This document shows, in pieces, positions 1-9,017 of a DNA stretch of 64,000 nucleotides. The position numbers were made by a program, and so were the translations under genes. Position 1 is the stretch's first letter. Each line of letters begins with the position of its first letter. The notes below the pieces were generated by a model. It was not told the DNA's origin. It saw nothing but the letters and a program-made list of their open reading frames with translations, and made no database searches. This DNA comes from a virus: IMG/VR virus record IMGVR_UViG_3300017989_000071, positions 53,645 through 117,644 of that record; one strand, given 5' to 3'.

Positions 1-3000
1 AGATACGACTTCCCCGAAGTCAGCTCGACGGTGATCTTGTCGGTCGTCGTCTTGTCCTTCAGCTCGGTCTGCGAGTGGATCACCACCGCATCCTTCCCGA
101 TCAGCACATCCGAGTATTCGGCCAGCCGGACATTCAGGAACTCCACCGCTCCGGAAAGGAGACGCGCCCGGATACCCGTCGGAGAGAACAAACCGGCCAC
201 GATCTGCGACCGCTTCTCCTCCACCTCGGCGACCCGCTTCCGGTCCCCGGCCTTGCAACGCCGCTTATGGGCCTCTCGAACCTCCTCCTTCAGATGCTCC
301 ATCCGACTCTCAGCCGACCGGATGGACTCCCGAATCGACTGCTCCTCCTCGCCAATCTCCGCAATCCGAGACGCACAGTCCTTCACCAGCCGCCCCAACT
401 GATCCAAGGCAGCCTCGGCCCCGGAAACCTCCTCCATCGCCTCAGCGAGCCGATCTGACCCCTCCTCGGCGGTGTTTTCGGCATCCCTGACGGACTTATC
501 GGCTTGCGAGATCAGTTTTTGAGCCGCTTTGACCTTCTCATCGAGGTTTTCGCGGGGTTCCACCACCTCGACCTTGATCCGGTCCTTGATGGTCTGGATC
601 GCCTGCTCCTCCTCCTTCCACGCCGCGTTGTTCCTCGCGATCTCCTGCTCGGTGGACTCCACGTCCCGCTTGATCCGCTCAACTTCGGCGTCGAGCTGCT
701 CCGTGGTCTGCGGCTTCTCCGCATCCTCGGTCAACCCGGCTTCCCGATGCAGATCGTGGGCCTCGTTGAGGGGCTGAAAGCACGTCGGGCACTTCCCACC
801 CTCGATCATCTTCCGGGCCTTCTCCTGCCGCTCGGCCAGAGCCTTGTTCGCTGTCTCGATCCGAACAACCTCCTCGCGCAGCCCATGAATCCTCAGTCGC
901 AGATCGCCAGCCCGCTCTTGTAGATCGTTCTCTGTAACATCCAACTCCCGCTGCACCTGCTTATGCGTCTCGATCTCCGCTTTGAGCTCTTCCTCCCGCT
1001 TGGACAGCGGACCGTATTCGAGCCTGTACTCCTCTTCCCTCTTTCGGAGATCGCTCGCCAGACCCCGCAGCCGCTCGACCTCCTTGCGATGGACCTCGGC
1101 GTGTTCCTCGCGGAGACGATTCACCTCCCCGCGTTTGGCTTCAAGCTCCTTACGGGCTTCCTCCACCCGGCCCTCGAACTCGGACCGATTGTGTTCGATG
1201 GTCTTCTTCCGTTCGGCAAGAGCTTCGACCTCCCGCCGCTTGGAATCCAAATCGCCGATCTCCTCTTCGGCGGCCTTCCACTTCTTCGTTACGCGATCCA
1301 CCTCCTCATCGCGCACCTCGACCTCGGCGGAAGCAGACCCCATCTCGACCGCCGTCTTCCGCTTTCGGTCCCGCGCCAGATCGGACATTCGGTCCAGCGC
1401 GTCTAGCCCGAGGATGCTCTCGATCAGCTTCTTCCGGTCTCCATCATTCAGGTCGATGAACCGATGCGACAGACCTTGGGTCATAATCGAAAGATGCTGT
1501 AGGGCATCGTGTGTAACCCCGAGAATCCGCAGCAGCTCGATCTGCGCATCGGCAGCCAACCGGGGAGTGATCGAATCGTCGCCGTTCTTCTCGATAGTCA
1601 AGCCGGTCTTGTAAGTCTTGTGCTTCCGGCTCCGGCGCACTAGGTAGTGATCGTCGTCGATATGAAACTCGACTTCGACCATGCAGCCCGACGCCCTCTT
1701 CGACCTCCCGTTCCGCCACCCGACATCTGCCTTAGACAACCCACGCAGCGTCCGGTCATAGAGGCACCAGAACAACGCCTCGATCAATGTGCTTTTCCCC
1801 GACCCGTTCGACATCGCACCGGGATCGTCTTGGTTCACGCCCTCGATCAGGACCAACCCTCGGTCCCGCAAATGGAAGTAGGCTCCATCCTTGAACGACA
1901 TGAAGCCCTCCATCCGCACCGAGTCGAAGCGGATATTCGAGTGCTGAACATCGCCGGTCGTGTCCTCACCGGCCTTGATAATCCCCTTGACGATCTCGAC
2001 CGTTTCCTCGTCACGCCACTTCGCGTCCGTGAGGTACTGAATCGCTTCTTCCTCGATGTTCACATCGAATCCGTACTGATCCCCCTCCTCGTCCCCCTTC
2101 TTCCGTTTGTCCTGCGAGACGCCGGGGGCGAGAATCGCCCGCTTGAACTTGGCAAGCGTTCCCTCCAGCGTTTCGATGGGATAGTTGTTATAATAATAAA
2201 CCTTCACGAAGGTCCGCTTCTTGTCCTCAATCATGTCGAGGGCGTAACGCTCCTCCTCGGTCCGCACATGGACCGTCTCGTACTTCGAGTGGTGGGGACC
2301 GGGAATCCGGCGCACCTTTACCGGACCGCGCTCCTCCCACTCCACGATGTCGATCCCGCGCTCGATACCGGCGTTCTCCGAATCGGTGAAGGTGCGCGTG
2401 GTGATCGAACCGACTACCCGCGCATAGCACTCCGGCGTCGCCACCACCTGACAAGGCCGGTGGTAGTGACCGGCGAAGATGTGCTTACCGTCGGGAAACG
2501 AGTGTGGGTCGATGCCGTTGACCTCGGGAATCCCCAGATGCCGCAGCGCACCGTTGAGCGGGAGGTGCATCATCACGAGATCGTACTCGTCCGCTCGGGC
2601 GTTCGCCGCCATCACCGCCCCCTCGATGTCGTTCGTGTGGGGCATGTAGAGAATCCGATCCCGTATCGTCTGCGTCGGAATCACCCGATCCCGCATAAAC
2701 GACAGGGTATGAATCCCCGCGTTCTCGTTGTAGACCTCGTGATTGCCGAGCAGCAGACTGAAGTCACCGGCAGCTCCGCCCGCAACCAGCGCAACGTGCT
2801 CGCGGAAGATCATCTCCGCGACGTGCTGCGATTGCGGGTCCACGTGATCGTGGGTGTGGTAGTAGTCCCCCAACCCGATAACTAGATCGGGCTGCTCCTC
2901 GCGAATCACCTCGTGGACCCAACGGAAGATTGCCATGATCTCGTGAAGATGCGTCGTCAGCCCATCCGTTGTCGGAGACGAAAAAGCGTTATGGGGATAA

Positions 3001-3035
3001 ATGTGGGGGTCAGCCCACAGTAATAGTTTCTTCAT
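1..3035 (-). CDS. Fused SbcD-SbcC (Mre11-Rad50-like) recombination nuclease, 3' end cut by window
   Basis: One uninterrupted frame of at least 1,011 codons joins two proteins that are normally separate. Residues 1-250 are a metallophosphoesterase (SbcD/T4 gp47 type): DPH at 9-11, GD at 56-57, GNHE at 97-100 and GHYHRP near 185-190. A linker rich in charged residues follows, and from about residue 385 an SbcC/T4 gp46-type ATPase begins, with Walker A NGSGKST near 410-416. Long heptad-like coiled coils flank a zinc hook CPTC near 749-752. The ABC signature and Walker B would lie beyond base 1. I followed the frame codon by codon through the junction and saw no stop. Start is ATG after AAGGAG. 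It is the last recognisable gene of the replication operon and overlaps the preceding small gene by 26 bases. Expected role: double-strand end processing in recombination-dependent replication. Confidence 0.9.
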   Translation of the reverse strand, partial: MKKLLLWADPHIYPHNAFSSPTTDGLTTHLHEIMAIFRWVHEVIREEQPDLVIGLGDYYHTHDHVDPQSQHVAEMIFREHVALVAGGAAGDFSLLLGNHEVYNENAGIHTLSFMRDRVIPTQTIRDRILYMPHTNDIEGAVMAANARADEYDLVMMHLPLNGALRHLGIPEVNGIDPHSFPDGKHIFAGHYHRPCQVVATPECYARVVGSITTRTFTDSENAGIERGIDIVEWEERGPVKVRRIPGPHHSKYETVHVRTEEERYALDMIEDKKRTFVKVYYYNNYPIETLEGTLAKFKRAILAPGVSQDKRKKGDEEGDQYGFDVNIEEEAIQYLTDAKWRDEETVEIVKGIIKAGEDTTGDVQHSNIRFDSVRMEGFMSFKDGAYFHLRDRGLVLIEGVNQDDPGAMSNGSGKSTLIEALFWCLYDRTLRGLSKADVGWRNGRSKRASGCMVEVEFHIDDDHYLVRRSRKHKTYKTGLTIEKNGDDSITPRLAADAQIELLRILGVTHDALQHLSIMTQGLSHRFIDLNDGDRKKLIESILGLDALDRMSDLARDRKRKTAVEMGSASAEVEVRDEEVDRVTKKWKAAEEEIGDLDSKRREVEALAERKKTIEHNRSEFEGRVEEARKELEAKRGEVNRLREEHAEVHRKEVERLRGLASDLRKREEEYRLEYGPLSKREEELKAEIETHKQVQRELDVTENDLQERAGDLRLRIHGLREEVVRIETANKALAERQEKARKMIEGGKCPTCFQPLNEAHDLHREAGLTEDAEKPQTTEQLDAEVERIKRDVESTEQEIARNNAAWKEEEQAIQTIKDRIKVEVVEPRENLDEKVKAAQKLISQADKSVRDAENTAEEGSDRLAEAMEEVSGAEAALDQLGRLVKDCASRIAEIGEEEQSIRESIRSAESRMEHLKEEVREAHKRRCKAGDRKRVAEVEEKRSQIVAGLFSPTGIRARLLSGAVEFLNVRLAEYSDVLIGKDAVVIHSQTELKDKTTTDKITVELTSGKSY

Positions 3036-3303
3036 CGTGTGTGTCTCCTTCTACCCGAACAATCGGAACGGACGGGGGAGCATCAATCGAATACTTAACC
3101 CGCGCACCGCTTATCCGGTAGAACGTAATCCGTACAGGACCGAGCTCGATGACCGATCCTTGAAAAAGCGTCAGGCGCATCCCGGCATAATCGACAACGA
3201 CCCTCCGGTTCTCCGCGCTCAAAAACTTCAGGTAGTGCCTCCCGACCCGAACAGCGCATCCGGTCCTCCCCGTCAACCCAAGCCTACCCCGTCCGTCGTT
3301 CAT
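3010..3303 (-). CDS. Hypothetical protein, 97 aa
   Basis: Small basic, beta-rich protein of unknown function between the flap endonuclease and the SbcDC fusion. The ATG at 3303 is chosen because it forms an ATGA overlap with the endonuclease stop; a longer frame from 3342 would run 42 bases into that gene. No cysteine cluster or membrane segment is visible. Its position in the recombination operon is the only functional hint. Confidence 0.7.
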   Translation of the reverse strand: MNDGRGRLGLTGRTGCAVRVGRHYLKFLSAENRRVVVDYAGMRLTLFQGSVIELGPVRITFYRISGARVKYSIDAPPSVPIVRVEGDTHDEETITVG

Positions 3304-4217
3304 CGCCAATTCCCTCGCAAAATCCTGAACGGACCGATCCATGAAGCGAACGAATCGGAAATCTCATCCAACTCGAATCTCCGCAGAATCGGTAGCAGAG
3401 AGAGATCGACCCCGACCGACTTTCCCGCCTGAACTCGCGCCTGATACACCTCGTCGGGAGTAAACCGTTCGAGGGCGATGTCGATCAGCTTCACGTTGCG
3501 GCGGAAGATGTCTCCCTGCTCAGCAATCAGCCGAATCCGCCGGTCCTCAGACTTCGCGCAACGAGTCAGAAACCCCTCGGGGTGGTCCGCCCGAATCTCG
3601 TTGACCGCTCGGGCAGCCGTCTTCGCACCGGCACCCTTCACACCGTCAATCATATCGGACGGGTCTCCGAGAATCGCCTTGTACCAAATCAGATACTTCG
3701 GCCCCGGAACTCCGGTCCGCGTCGAGAAATCCTTCTCGGTTACCAACTCCGGCTTCATCGGACGCCATACCGATGTCCGATCATCGACTAACTGAAGCAA
3801 GTCCTTGTCGTCGCTGACCACGATCACCTTGCCCCGCACGATGTCGCGCAGCAGGCGGATCACATCATCCCCTTCGCGGCCATCGAGGTACACCGGGCGG
3901 ATTCCGAGTCGCCGGAGAATCGAGCAGCGCAGCACGGACCGCTGGAAGCTGGCCGCCTCGTACTCGGCCTGCTCCTCCTCGGTTAGCGGCGGCTTATTCT
4001 TGTAGCCGGGAAACAAGGCCAAACGGCGAGCCGAATGCCCCCGGTCGAACACCACATAAACCTCCCGAATAGCCGGAAAACTCATCAGGAACCCATGCAG
4101 CGACCGCAGCGATCCGAGTAGCACACCCGTCTTGTAACCGTTAGAAGACAATTCCGCCAACGCCTTTACGTGCATCATTCTATACGTTAAGTAATGTCCG
4201 TCGAAGATCGCAATCAT
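3300..4217 (-). CDS. 5'-3' exonuclease / flap endonuclease (PIN-like, T5 D15 family type)
   Basis: The 305-aa protein starts with MIAIFDGHYLTYR, the N-terminal metal-binding strand of FEN-type nucleases. It has the acidic motifs EGDDVI near residue 115 and SDDKDLL near 135, then a helix-hairpin-helix segment GDPSDMIDGVKGAGAKTA near 188-205 that binds duplex DNA. Length and order match phage and PolI 5' nucleases. The phage polymerase upstream lacks a 5' nuclease domain, so this separate protein probably removes RNA primers and flaps. A strong hairpin lies between this gene and the SSB gene before it. Confidence 0.88.
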   Translation of the reverse strand: MIAIFDGHYLTYRMMHVKALAELSSNGYKTGVLLGSLRSLHGFLMSFPAIREVYVVFDRGHSARRLALFPGYKNKPPLTEEEQAEYEAASFQRSVLRCSILRRLGIRPVYLDGREGDDVIRLLRDIVRGKVIVVSDDKDLLQLVDDRTSVWRPMKPELVTEKDFSTRTGVPGPKYLIWYKAILGDPSDMIDGVKGAGAKTAARAVNEIRADHPEGFLTRCAKSEDRRIRLIAEQGDIFRRNVKLIDIALERFTPDEVYQARVQAGKSVGVDLSLLPILRRFELDEISDSFASWIGPFRILRGNWR

Positions 4218-4233
4218 CGTTTCATCCGTTGAT

Positions 4234-4258
4234 CCGGGGAGGGATATACCCTCCCCGG
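4234..4258 (-). promoter_or_regulatory. Strong intercistronic hairpin between SSB and flap endonuclease genes
   Basis: A perfect 10-bp inverted repeat (CCGGGGAGGG / CCCTCCCCGG) with a 5-base AT loop. It lies after the SSB stop and just before the endonuclease start region. No T-run follows in the direction of transcription, so it is more likely an mRNA stabiliser, processing site or partial attenuator than a full terminator. It could let SSB be made in excess over the nuclease. Confidence 0.6.
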
Positions 4259-4265
4259 AAGCTGC

Positions 4266-5405
4266 CTATTCGCCGGTCGCCGCCATGCACCCTTCCTGAT
4301 GATCGCAGGTCAGGCATTTGTCGATGACCTCGGAATACCCCCTGACCTTGGTTCCACTGTGAGGCACCGCACCTCCGTAGCAGGCGAACTCCACCGGATC
4401 GACGCCCGGCGGGTAGGTCAAGCCCTTCCCTTTGGGTTTCTTCGGGGCCGCCTGCTTCTTGGGAACCTTTTTGGTTTTGGACTTCTTCGCGGCGGGTTTC
4501 TCCTCTTCGTCCTCTTCTTCGGTGTCTTCGGTTTCCTCCTCGTCGTCCTCCCCCTTACCACCGAAATCCGGAATGTCGTCCGGCTCTTCTTCCTCCTCGT
4601 CGTCACCCTCACCGACCTCGTTGATGCCGACACGGGAACCCGGAGCACCCTTGGCCGCCTCGCCCTGAAAATGCTTATACAAGGCTTCGGCACCCTTCTT
4701 GATGTCCTCCATTTCCTCCTCGGTCGGGAAGTAGATCGCCGACGCCAGATCGCGGGCACCCCTAACGATCTTTTCGAGGATCGCTTCGTCCTCGTGGATC
4801 GGCTCGCGGAAGATCGCGTTCTCTCCCCGCTTCTTCGGGTCCGGAACCAGCATCACCGAATACTCGACGCGGTTGCTCCCCTTCGACTTCTCGACCTGAA
4901 AGACGGCGGCGTTGTTCGGGTCGATGATGGTCCAGTCCTCTTGGAGCATCATCCAAATTTTGTTGGTAACGCTGAAAGGCAGCTCGCGGATGTCGATCAG
5001 CTCGATCAGCTTCGTAACGTCCTTACCGGCATCCGCCGCCGGGTTGCGCTCCAGCAGGTTCGCATACCCTTTGTTCTGCGCCCGCGAACGCTTCAGGCTA
5101 TCGGCCAGCTCGGGGTAAGACGTGGACAGCTCGGTGATCGCCGAGCAGATCGGACACTCGGCTCTCCGATGCGTAAACGAAGCCGGACAGACCAGCGGAT
5201 ACTTGTAACCCGGAATCTGCCAGTGCTGCGCCATCTCGACAATCGGATCGCCTCCCTCGCCGCCGGGGGGAAGAAGCCAGAACGTCACCTTCCCGTTATC
5301 GAACCCCTTGTAGCGGGGTCGGCTGTTGAGGAACCCCCCCTCGCGGGCGGTCTCCGCTCGCTTGTTTACCCGGTCCATGTTCGGCCTGTTGAATTTCACG
5401 CCCAT
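4266..5405 (-). CDS. Single-stranded DNA-binding protein, T4 gp32-like
   Basis: The 379-aa protein has a gp32-like core: a basic N-terminus (MGVKFNRPNMDRV), an OB-type region with KVTFWLLPPG, and a zinc-binding group C-x6-H-x4-C-x2-C near residues 73-88. A long run of Glu and Asp at about 270-325 matches the acidic C-terminal tail through which SSBs recruit partners. A Lys-rich stretch follows, and the last 40 residues add a second cysteine group (CLTCDHQEGC), which is unusual for gp32. SD AGGAG lies 8 bases before the ATG. A small hairpin sits in the leader. Confidence 0.85.
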   Translation of the reverse strand: MGVKFNRPNMDRVNKRAETAREGGFLNSRPRYKGFDNGKVTFWLLPPGGEGGDPIVEMAQHWQIPGYKYPLVCPASFTHRRAECPICSAITELSTSYPELADSLKRSRAQNKGYANLLERNPAADAGKDVTKLIELIDIRELPFSVTNKIWMMLQEDWTIIDPNNAAVFQVEKSKGSNRVEYSVMLVPDPKKRGENAIFREPIHEDEAILEKIVRGARDLASAIYFPTEEEMEDIKKGAEALYKHFQGEAAKGAPGSRVGINEVGEGDDEEEEEPDDIPDFGGKGEDDEEETEDTEEEDEEEKPAAKKSKTKKVPKKQAAPKKPKGKGLTYPPGVDPVEFACYGGAVPHSGTKVRGYSEVIDKCLTCDHQEGCMAATGE

Positions 5406-5439
5406 TGTTGCTTCTCCTGTGTATGACTGTTTATGACTT

Positions 5440-5457
5440 CTACTCGGCTGAGAGTAG
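5440..5457 (-). promoter_or_regulatory. Small hairpin in SSB leader
   Basis: Inverted repeat CTACTC/GAGTAG with a 6-base loop lies between the stop of the upstream gene and the SSB ribosome-binding site. T4 gp32 represses its own translation through a leader pseudoknot, so a similar role is possible. That is inference from position only. Confidence 0.35.
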
Positions 5458-5928
5458 CTATACGCTTTGTGACATCCCCTTCATTTCGGCGCGGGCGTTG
5501 TTCGACAACTGCTCCGCTGAACGCAATCGGGAACGGATCGCCCACGACAGCTGACTGATAAACTCGTGCGCCACGTGGAACCGATCCGCCCGCTCATCCA
5601 ACCCGGCAAACTCGGGATCGTTCCGTGCCGCTGTATCCACCCGCCATTGAGGATTCTTGTCGTGACGGCTACCGGCATTCGTAAAGACGATCTGATGATA
5701 GGCCAAGTCCGCCGCCCGACGAGCTTTGCGCGACATCCACAGATACTTCCCGAGGAGGTATCCCATCATCGCTTCCATCTCTCCCTGCTTTCGGAACGCC
5801 TCATCGAGGTTGTCTCCGATATAGATGTCGTCGATAAGCTGTAAGACAATTTCCCGGTCCTCTTCGAGCAGGGCGGGAATCGCCTCTTCCTCCATTAGTT
5901 TAGATTTCAACAAATCCCCGTAATTCAT
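5458..5928 (-). CDS. Unknown 156-aa protein in the replication operon; weak UvsY-like features
   Basis: The frame is open back to 6129, but the ATG at 5928 makes an ATGA overlap with the polymerase stop, so I use that start. The protein is helical and charged, beginning MNYGDLLKSKL. Its middle has Lys/Arg-rich helices around KYLWMSRKARRAAD and its end has WAIRSRLRSAEQL. Size, charge pattern and position beside SSB and recombination genes recall recombination mediators such as T4 UvsY, which load recombinase on SSB-coated DNA. The resemblance is weak and no recombinase gene is in the window. Confidence 0.55.
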   Translation of the reverse strand: MNYGDLLKSKLMEEEAIPALLEEDREIVLQLIDDIYIGDNLDEAFRKQGEMEAMMGYLLGKYLWMSRKARRAADLAYHQIVFTNAGSRHDKNPQWRVDTAARNDPEFAGLDERADRFHVAHEFISQLSWAIRSRLRSAEQLSNNARAEMKGMSQSV

Positions 5929-8900
5929 GCGGCCTCCGCTGTTTTCGGGTGCAGCCGAGGAGTGAAGCGGTACTCGTCGATGAACTCTACATTCTCCTCG
6001 AACTCGGGAATCTCGCACTCGACGATCAACTTCTCCTCGGTATGCAGATATGTAAACTCGACATCGCAGGGCCAGCCCCGCATCACATCGAGCACCTTCT
6101 TCATATTTGACGACACGTCGTGCTCGCACTTCAGGCGCAAGCCACGGCGACCGTCGGACAGCAGCTCCGCATCAACCATCTCGCCCCACGAGGTTCCAAC
6201 CTCGAAGTCGATCTCCAGCGGAACCGTCAAGTGCTCCTTGAACCGCTCGACCAAATCGTCAACCATGCAGCGGGACGCCAGCTCGATGTAGTCAACCACC
6301 TCGGAGCCGGGGCAGTCCGCCTCGAACGAATCGTGAATGAAGCCCCAAATCACTGTCCACATATCCTCTCCCCGAACCGCATCGAAGAGCATCTGCAACG
6401 CCAGTGTCGCCCAATCGCTCGATCCCCCCTGAATTGGGGTATTCATTGCCTGACGCTCAGCCGACGACCGTTTGTATTGGTTCTTACTATAAATGTCCGG
6501 AAGCAGCCGACGCGACCCGAGGCTGGTCCACACCGCACCGTGCTCTTTCAGAATCGCGGACTGCTTGTCCCACAACTCCCTCAGCCCCGGAAACTCCCGG
6601 AAGATACCCTCTTGGAAAAGCTTGGCCTCTTCAAGAGTAATCCCGTACATGTCCGCGATCCCCGGTGGACCCGCCCCGTACATCGTCCCGAAATTGGCTG
6701 CCTTCGCACCGCGCCGCTCATCGCCCGTTACCGCCTCCAGAGCCTTCTTCAGAATCCGGGCCGCCGACGTGCGGTGAATGTCCAGACCGATCAGGAAGAT
6801 TTCCATCATGTTCGCGTCGCCGGACAACCGGCAGCCGTCACGCAACTCCATCTGGCCGTAATCGACAACGACGAGCAGTCCGCCCTTGAAGCGGGTCTTG
6901 TAAACACTCTTCGCACCGCCGCGAAACGGGATCGTCTGGATCGGGGGGTCGTTCGCCGACCACCGCCCTGTACCTGTCGTCCGCACACCCCAATTCGCGT
7001 GAGCGCATCCGTCGTATCCGGTCAGGTCGGGAAGTGGCTTTAGGTAGCTCGAATAATTCTTGCCGACCTTCTTCCACAGCAACAACTTCTCCAGCATCTC
7101 GGCGCAACGCTCGCAGAACTCCTTCACCTCGGGATCGTCGGACTTTTTCCCCCGGTCCCGAATCCAAACCTCCATCCGGGAAAGCACATCCTTCTCGGTG
7201 CTACCCTGCAACACCCGACCGTCGGGCTGGCGGAAATTTCTCCGGGTCAACGAATTTTTCGGGTCGGCGGTCTTGTCGGTAAAATGATTTCCCATATAAG
7301 GAAGACCGAGAACGCCGTGGATCAGGAAATTCAAACTGACCCACGACCCCAATCCGAGCTTGTAGTTGTACTGCTCCTCCACCGCTGCGTCGTAACCCTC
7401 ATCCCGAAACCAATCCCGAATCTCGGTCAACTCCTCTACCGCCGCGTCCGCGACTTCCTTGTTTCGTTCAAGATCGACATACACCCCGGAAACGCGCATC
7501 CACAGCGCAAAGGTGTGGCTGTTCATCGTCAGCATCTCGAAAGGTTCGAGCAGATTCTCCTCCTCCAGCAGCTCCCGCTGAATCGGAACCAGACGTGCCG
7601 TAGAGATCGCATCGAAGCAGGCATACTCGACGAAGATTTCATACTCTACATCCTCGTAAGGATCAGCCCCCTTCGGCAGCTCCGCTTGCGCCTCGTGCAT
7701 CCGCTCCTTCGGATGCAGCATACCCGCCCATCGCGTCGCCATGTAATCCAAATCGTGAGGCTCGGTGTCGTTCGTCAGGGACCAACCGGCCAGCATCGTA
7801 TCGTGGAACAAACCGGGAGCTAGACCGCGCCCCCTCCACATCGGTATCCACACCTTCGTCCGGGCAACGAACGCCGTCTGATCGTACTGGAAATTCTGAC
7901 CGGCGACAGGCACCGTCCGGAATAAACGGGTGAGGTGGTGGTCGATAGCTTGTCGGGATAGAGCATCGTTGGCGAACGGAGATAACTTATGCTGATACGG
8001 AATATAGAGCGGAACCGAGTCGGTATGCGCCTCGACTCCCCCGCCCGCCTTACCCCCGCAAACTGTCACGCACAGCATCTTCCACGTTGGGTGAAAGATT
8101 TCCAGACCTCCATCCTCGCCCTTACTCGTTGCCTCGATGTCCACCGCAACGAAGTCGATCTCGCCCTTGGCGTACCGCTCCAGATACGTGTCCACTGCCG
8201 CCTCGACCTTACCGAGCGTGTCTCCGTGGTTGATCCCCAGATCGGTCTTCTCCCCCGACACGCGGCGTCGAACCATCGCCAAGTCTTCGAGGATCATCTG
8301 CTCGTACTGCACATTCCCCCGGAGAACCGCCGAGGGATGAATCGTTGGAATGACCGTGTAGGAATGGGTGATCCCGTCGAGCTCGAACGTCAGGTCCATC
8401 TTCCGACCGTGAACCGTTGTAATCTTCTGCTTCGATCCGGTCAGCCCGTTCAACGAAACCCCGCCAACCGCAACGATCACTTCGGGATCGTGCTTAACGA
8501 TCTCCCGCAACACGTAAGGCCGACACGCGCTGATCTCGCTCGGCGACGGCTTCGGGTTACTCCGCACACCCAGCGGGCAGCAGCGGACCACGTTCGAGAA
8601 GCGGACCCACTCCAGCGGTATCTCTGAATCCGCCAGATATTCCCGCAACTTCTTCCCCGCCGGGCCGACGAACGGCTCCCCTTCGCGGTCCTCTACCTGA
8701 CCCGGAGCCTCCCCAATCAGCATGACCTTCGGCTTCTCCGCGCCCGATCCGTACATCTTGATCGTCGTCGCCCCCTCGGACAACGAACACCGCTCGCACG
8801 GTCCGGGCGTCAGGTCCGGTATTTCGTCGCCGGAGCAGAAGGAGCACAAATAGGACTCGTCGCGGACATCTCCGTCGAGAGGAAAAAGAAGCGGATGGGA

Positions 8901-9017
8901 TTCGATGTAGGCCATGCAGTCCGCACAGCCGATATGGACCATCCCATCCTCGGGAAACGGCAGGACGTTCTTTCGGCGGTCCTTCTTCGCTGCCTTCTTT
9001 TTCTTCGGTTTCGCCAT
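5925..9017 (-). CDS. DNA polymerase I family with N-terminal uracil-DNA glycosylase domain
   Basis: A 1,030-aa fusion. After a Lys-rich N-terminus and several cysteines (CADC, CSFC, CERC), residues about 75-250 form a family 4/5-like UDG: GEAPGQ near 103, EPFVGPAGKKL after it, and HPSAVLR near 228. Next is a 3'-5' exonuclease domain with DIEAT near 290, a GQNFQYD Exo II motif and YACFDAIST as Exo III. The polymerase domain has motif A DYGQMELR near 719, motif B RRGAKAANFGTMYG near 772 and motif C IHDSFEAD near 896. Motif C has HDS where most family A enzymes have HDE. No 5' nuclease domain is present. The UDG fusion may handle uracil or a modified base at the fork; SPO1 polymerase is a known case. 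Start overlaps the primase stop (TAATG). Confidence 0.93.
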   Translation of the reverse strand: MAKPKKKKAAKKDRRKNVLPFPEDGMVHIGCADCMAYIESHPLLFPLDGDVRDESYLCSFCSGDEIPDLTPGPCERCSLSEGATTIKMYGSGAEKPKVMLIGEAPGQVEDREGEPFVGPAGKKLREYLADSEIPLEWVRFSNVVRCCPLGVRSNPKPSPSEISACRPYVLREIVKHDPEVIVAVGGVSLNGLTGSKQKITTVHGRKMDLTFELDGITHSYTVIPTIHPSAVLRGNVQYEQMILEDLAMVRRRVSGEKTDLGINHGDTLGKVEAAVDTYLERYAKGEIDFVAVDIEATSKGEDGGLEIFHPTWKMLCVTVCGGKAGGGVEAHTDSVPLYIPYQHKLSPFANDALSRQAIDHHLTRLFRTVPVAGQNFQYDQTAFVARTKVWIPMWRGRGLAPGLFHDTMLAGWSLTNDTEPHDLDYMATRWAGMLHPKERMHEAQAELPKGADPYEDVEYEIFVEYACFDAISTARLVPIQRELLEEENLLEPFEMLTMNSHTFALWMRVSGVYVDLERNKEVADAAVEELTEIRDWFRDEGYDAAVEEQYNYKLGLGSWVSLNFLIHGVLGLPYMGNHFTDKTADPKNSLTRRNFRQPDGRVLQGSTEKDVLSRMEVWIRDRGKKSDDPEVKEFCERCAEMLEKLLLWKKVGKNYSSYLKPLPDLTGYDGCAHANWGVRTTGTGRWSANDPPIQTIPFRGGAKSVYKTRFKGGLLVVVDYGQMELRDGCRLSGDANMMEIFLIGLDIHRTSAARILKKALEAVTGDERRGAKAANFGTMYGAGPPGIADMYGITLEEAKLFQEGIFREFPGLRELWDKQSAILKEHGAVWTSLGSRRLLPDIYSKNQYKRSSAERQAMNTPIQGGSSDWATLALQMLFDAVRGEDMWTVIWGFIHDSFEADCPGSEVVDYIELASRCMVDDLVERFKEHLTVPLEIDFEVGTSWGEMVDAELLSDGRRGLRLKCEHDVSSNMKKVLDVMRGWPCDVEFTYLHTEEKLIVECEIPEFEENVEFIDEYRFTPRLHPKTAEAA

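Noticed and set aside
1647-2885. 412-codon plus-strand open frame
   Set aside because: Exact antisense register of the SbcD part; the minus frame carries all catalytic motifs.
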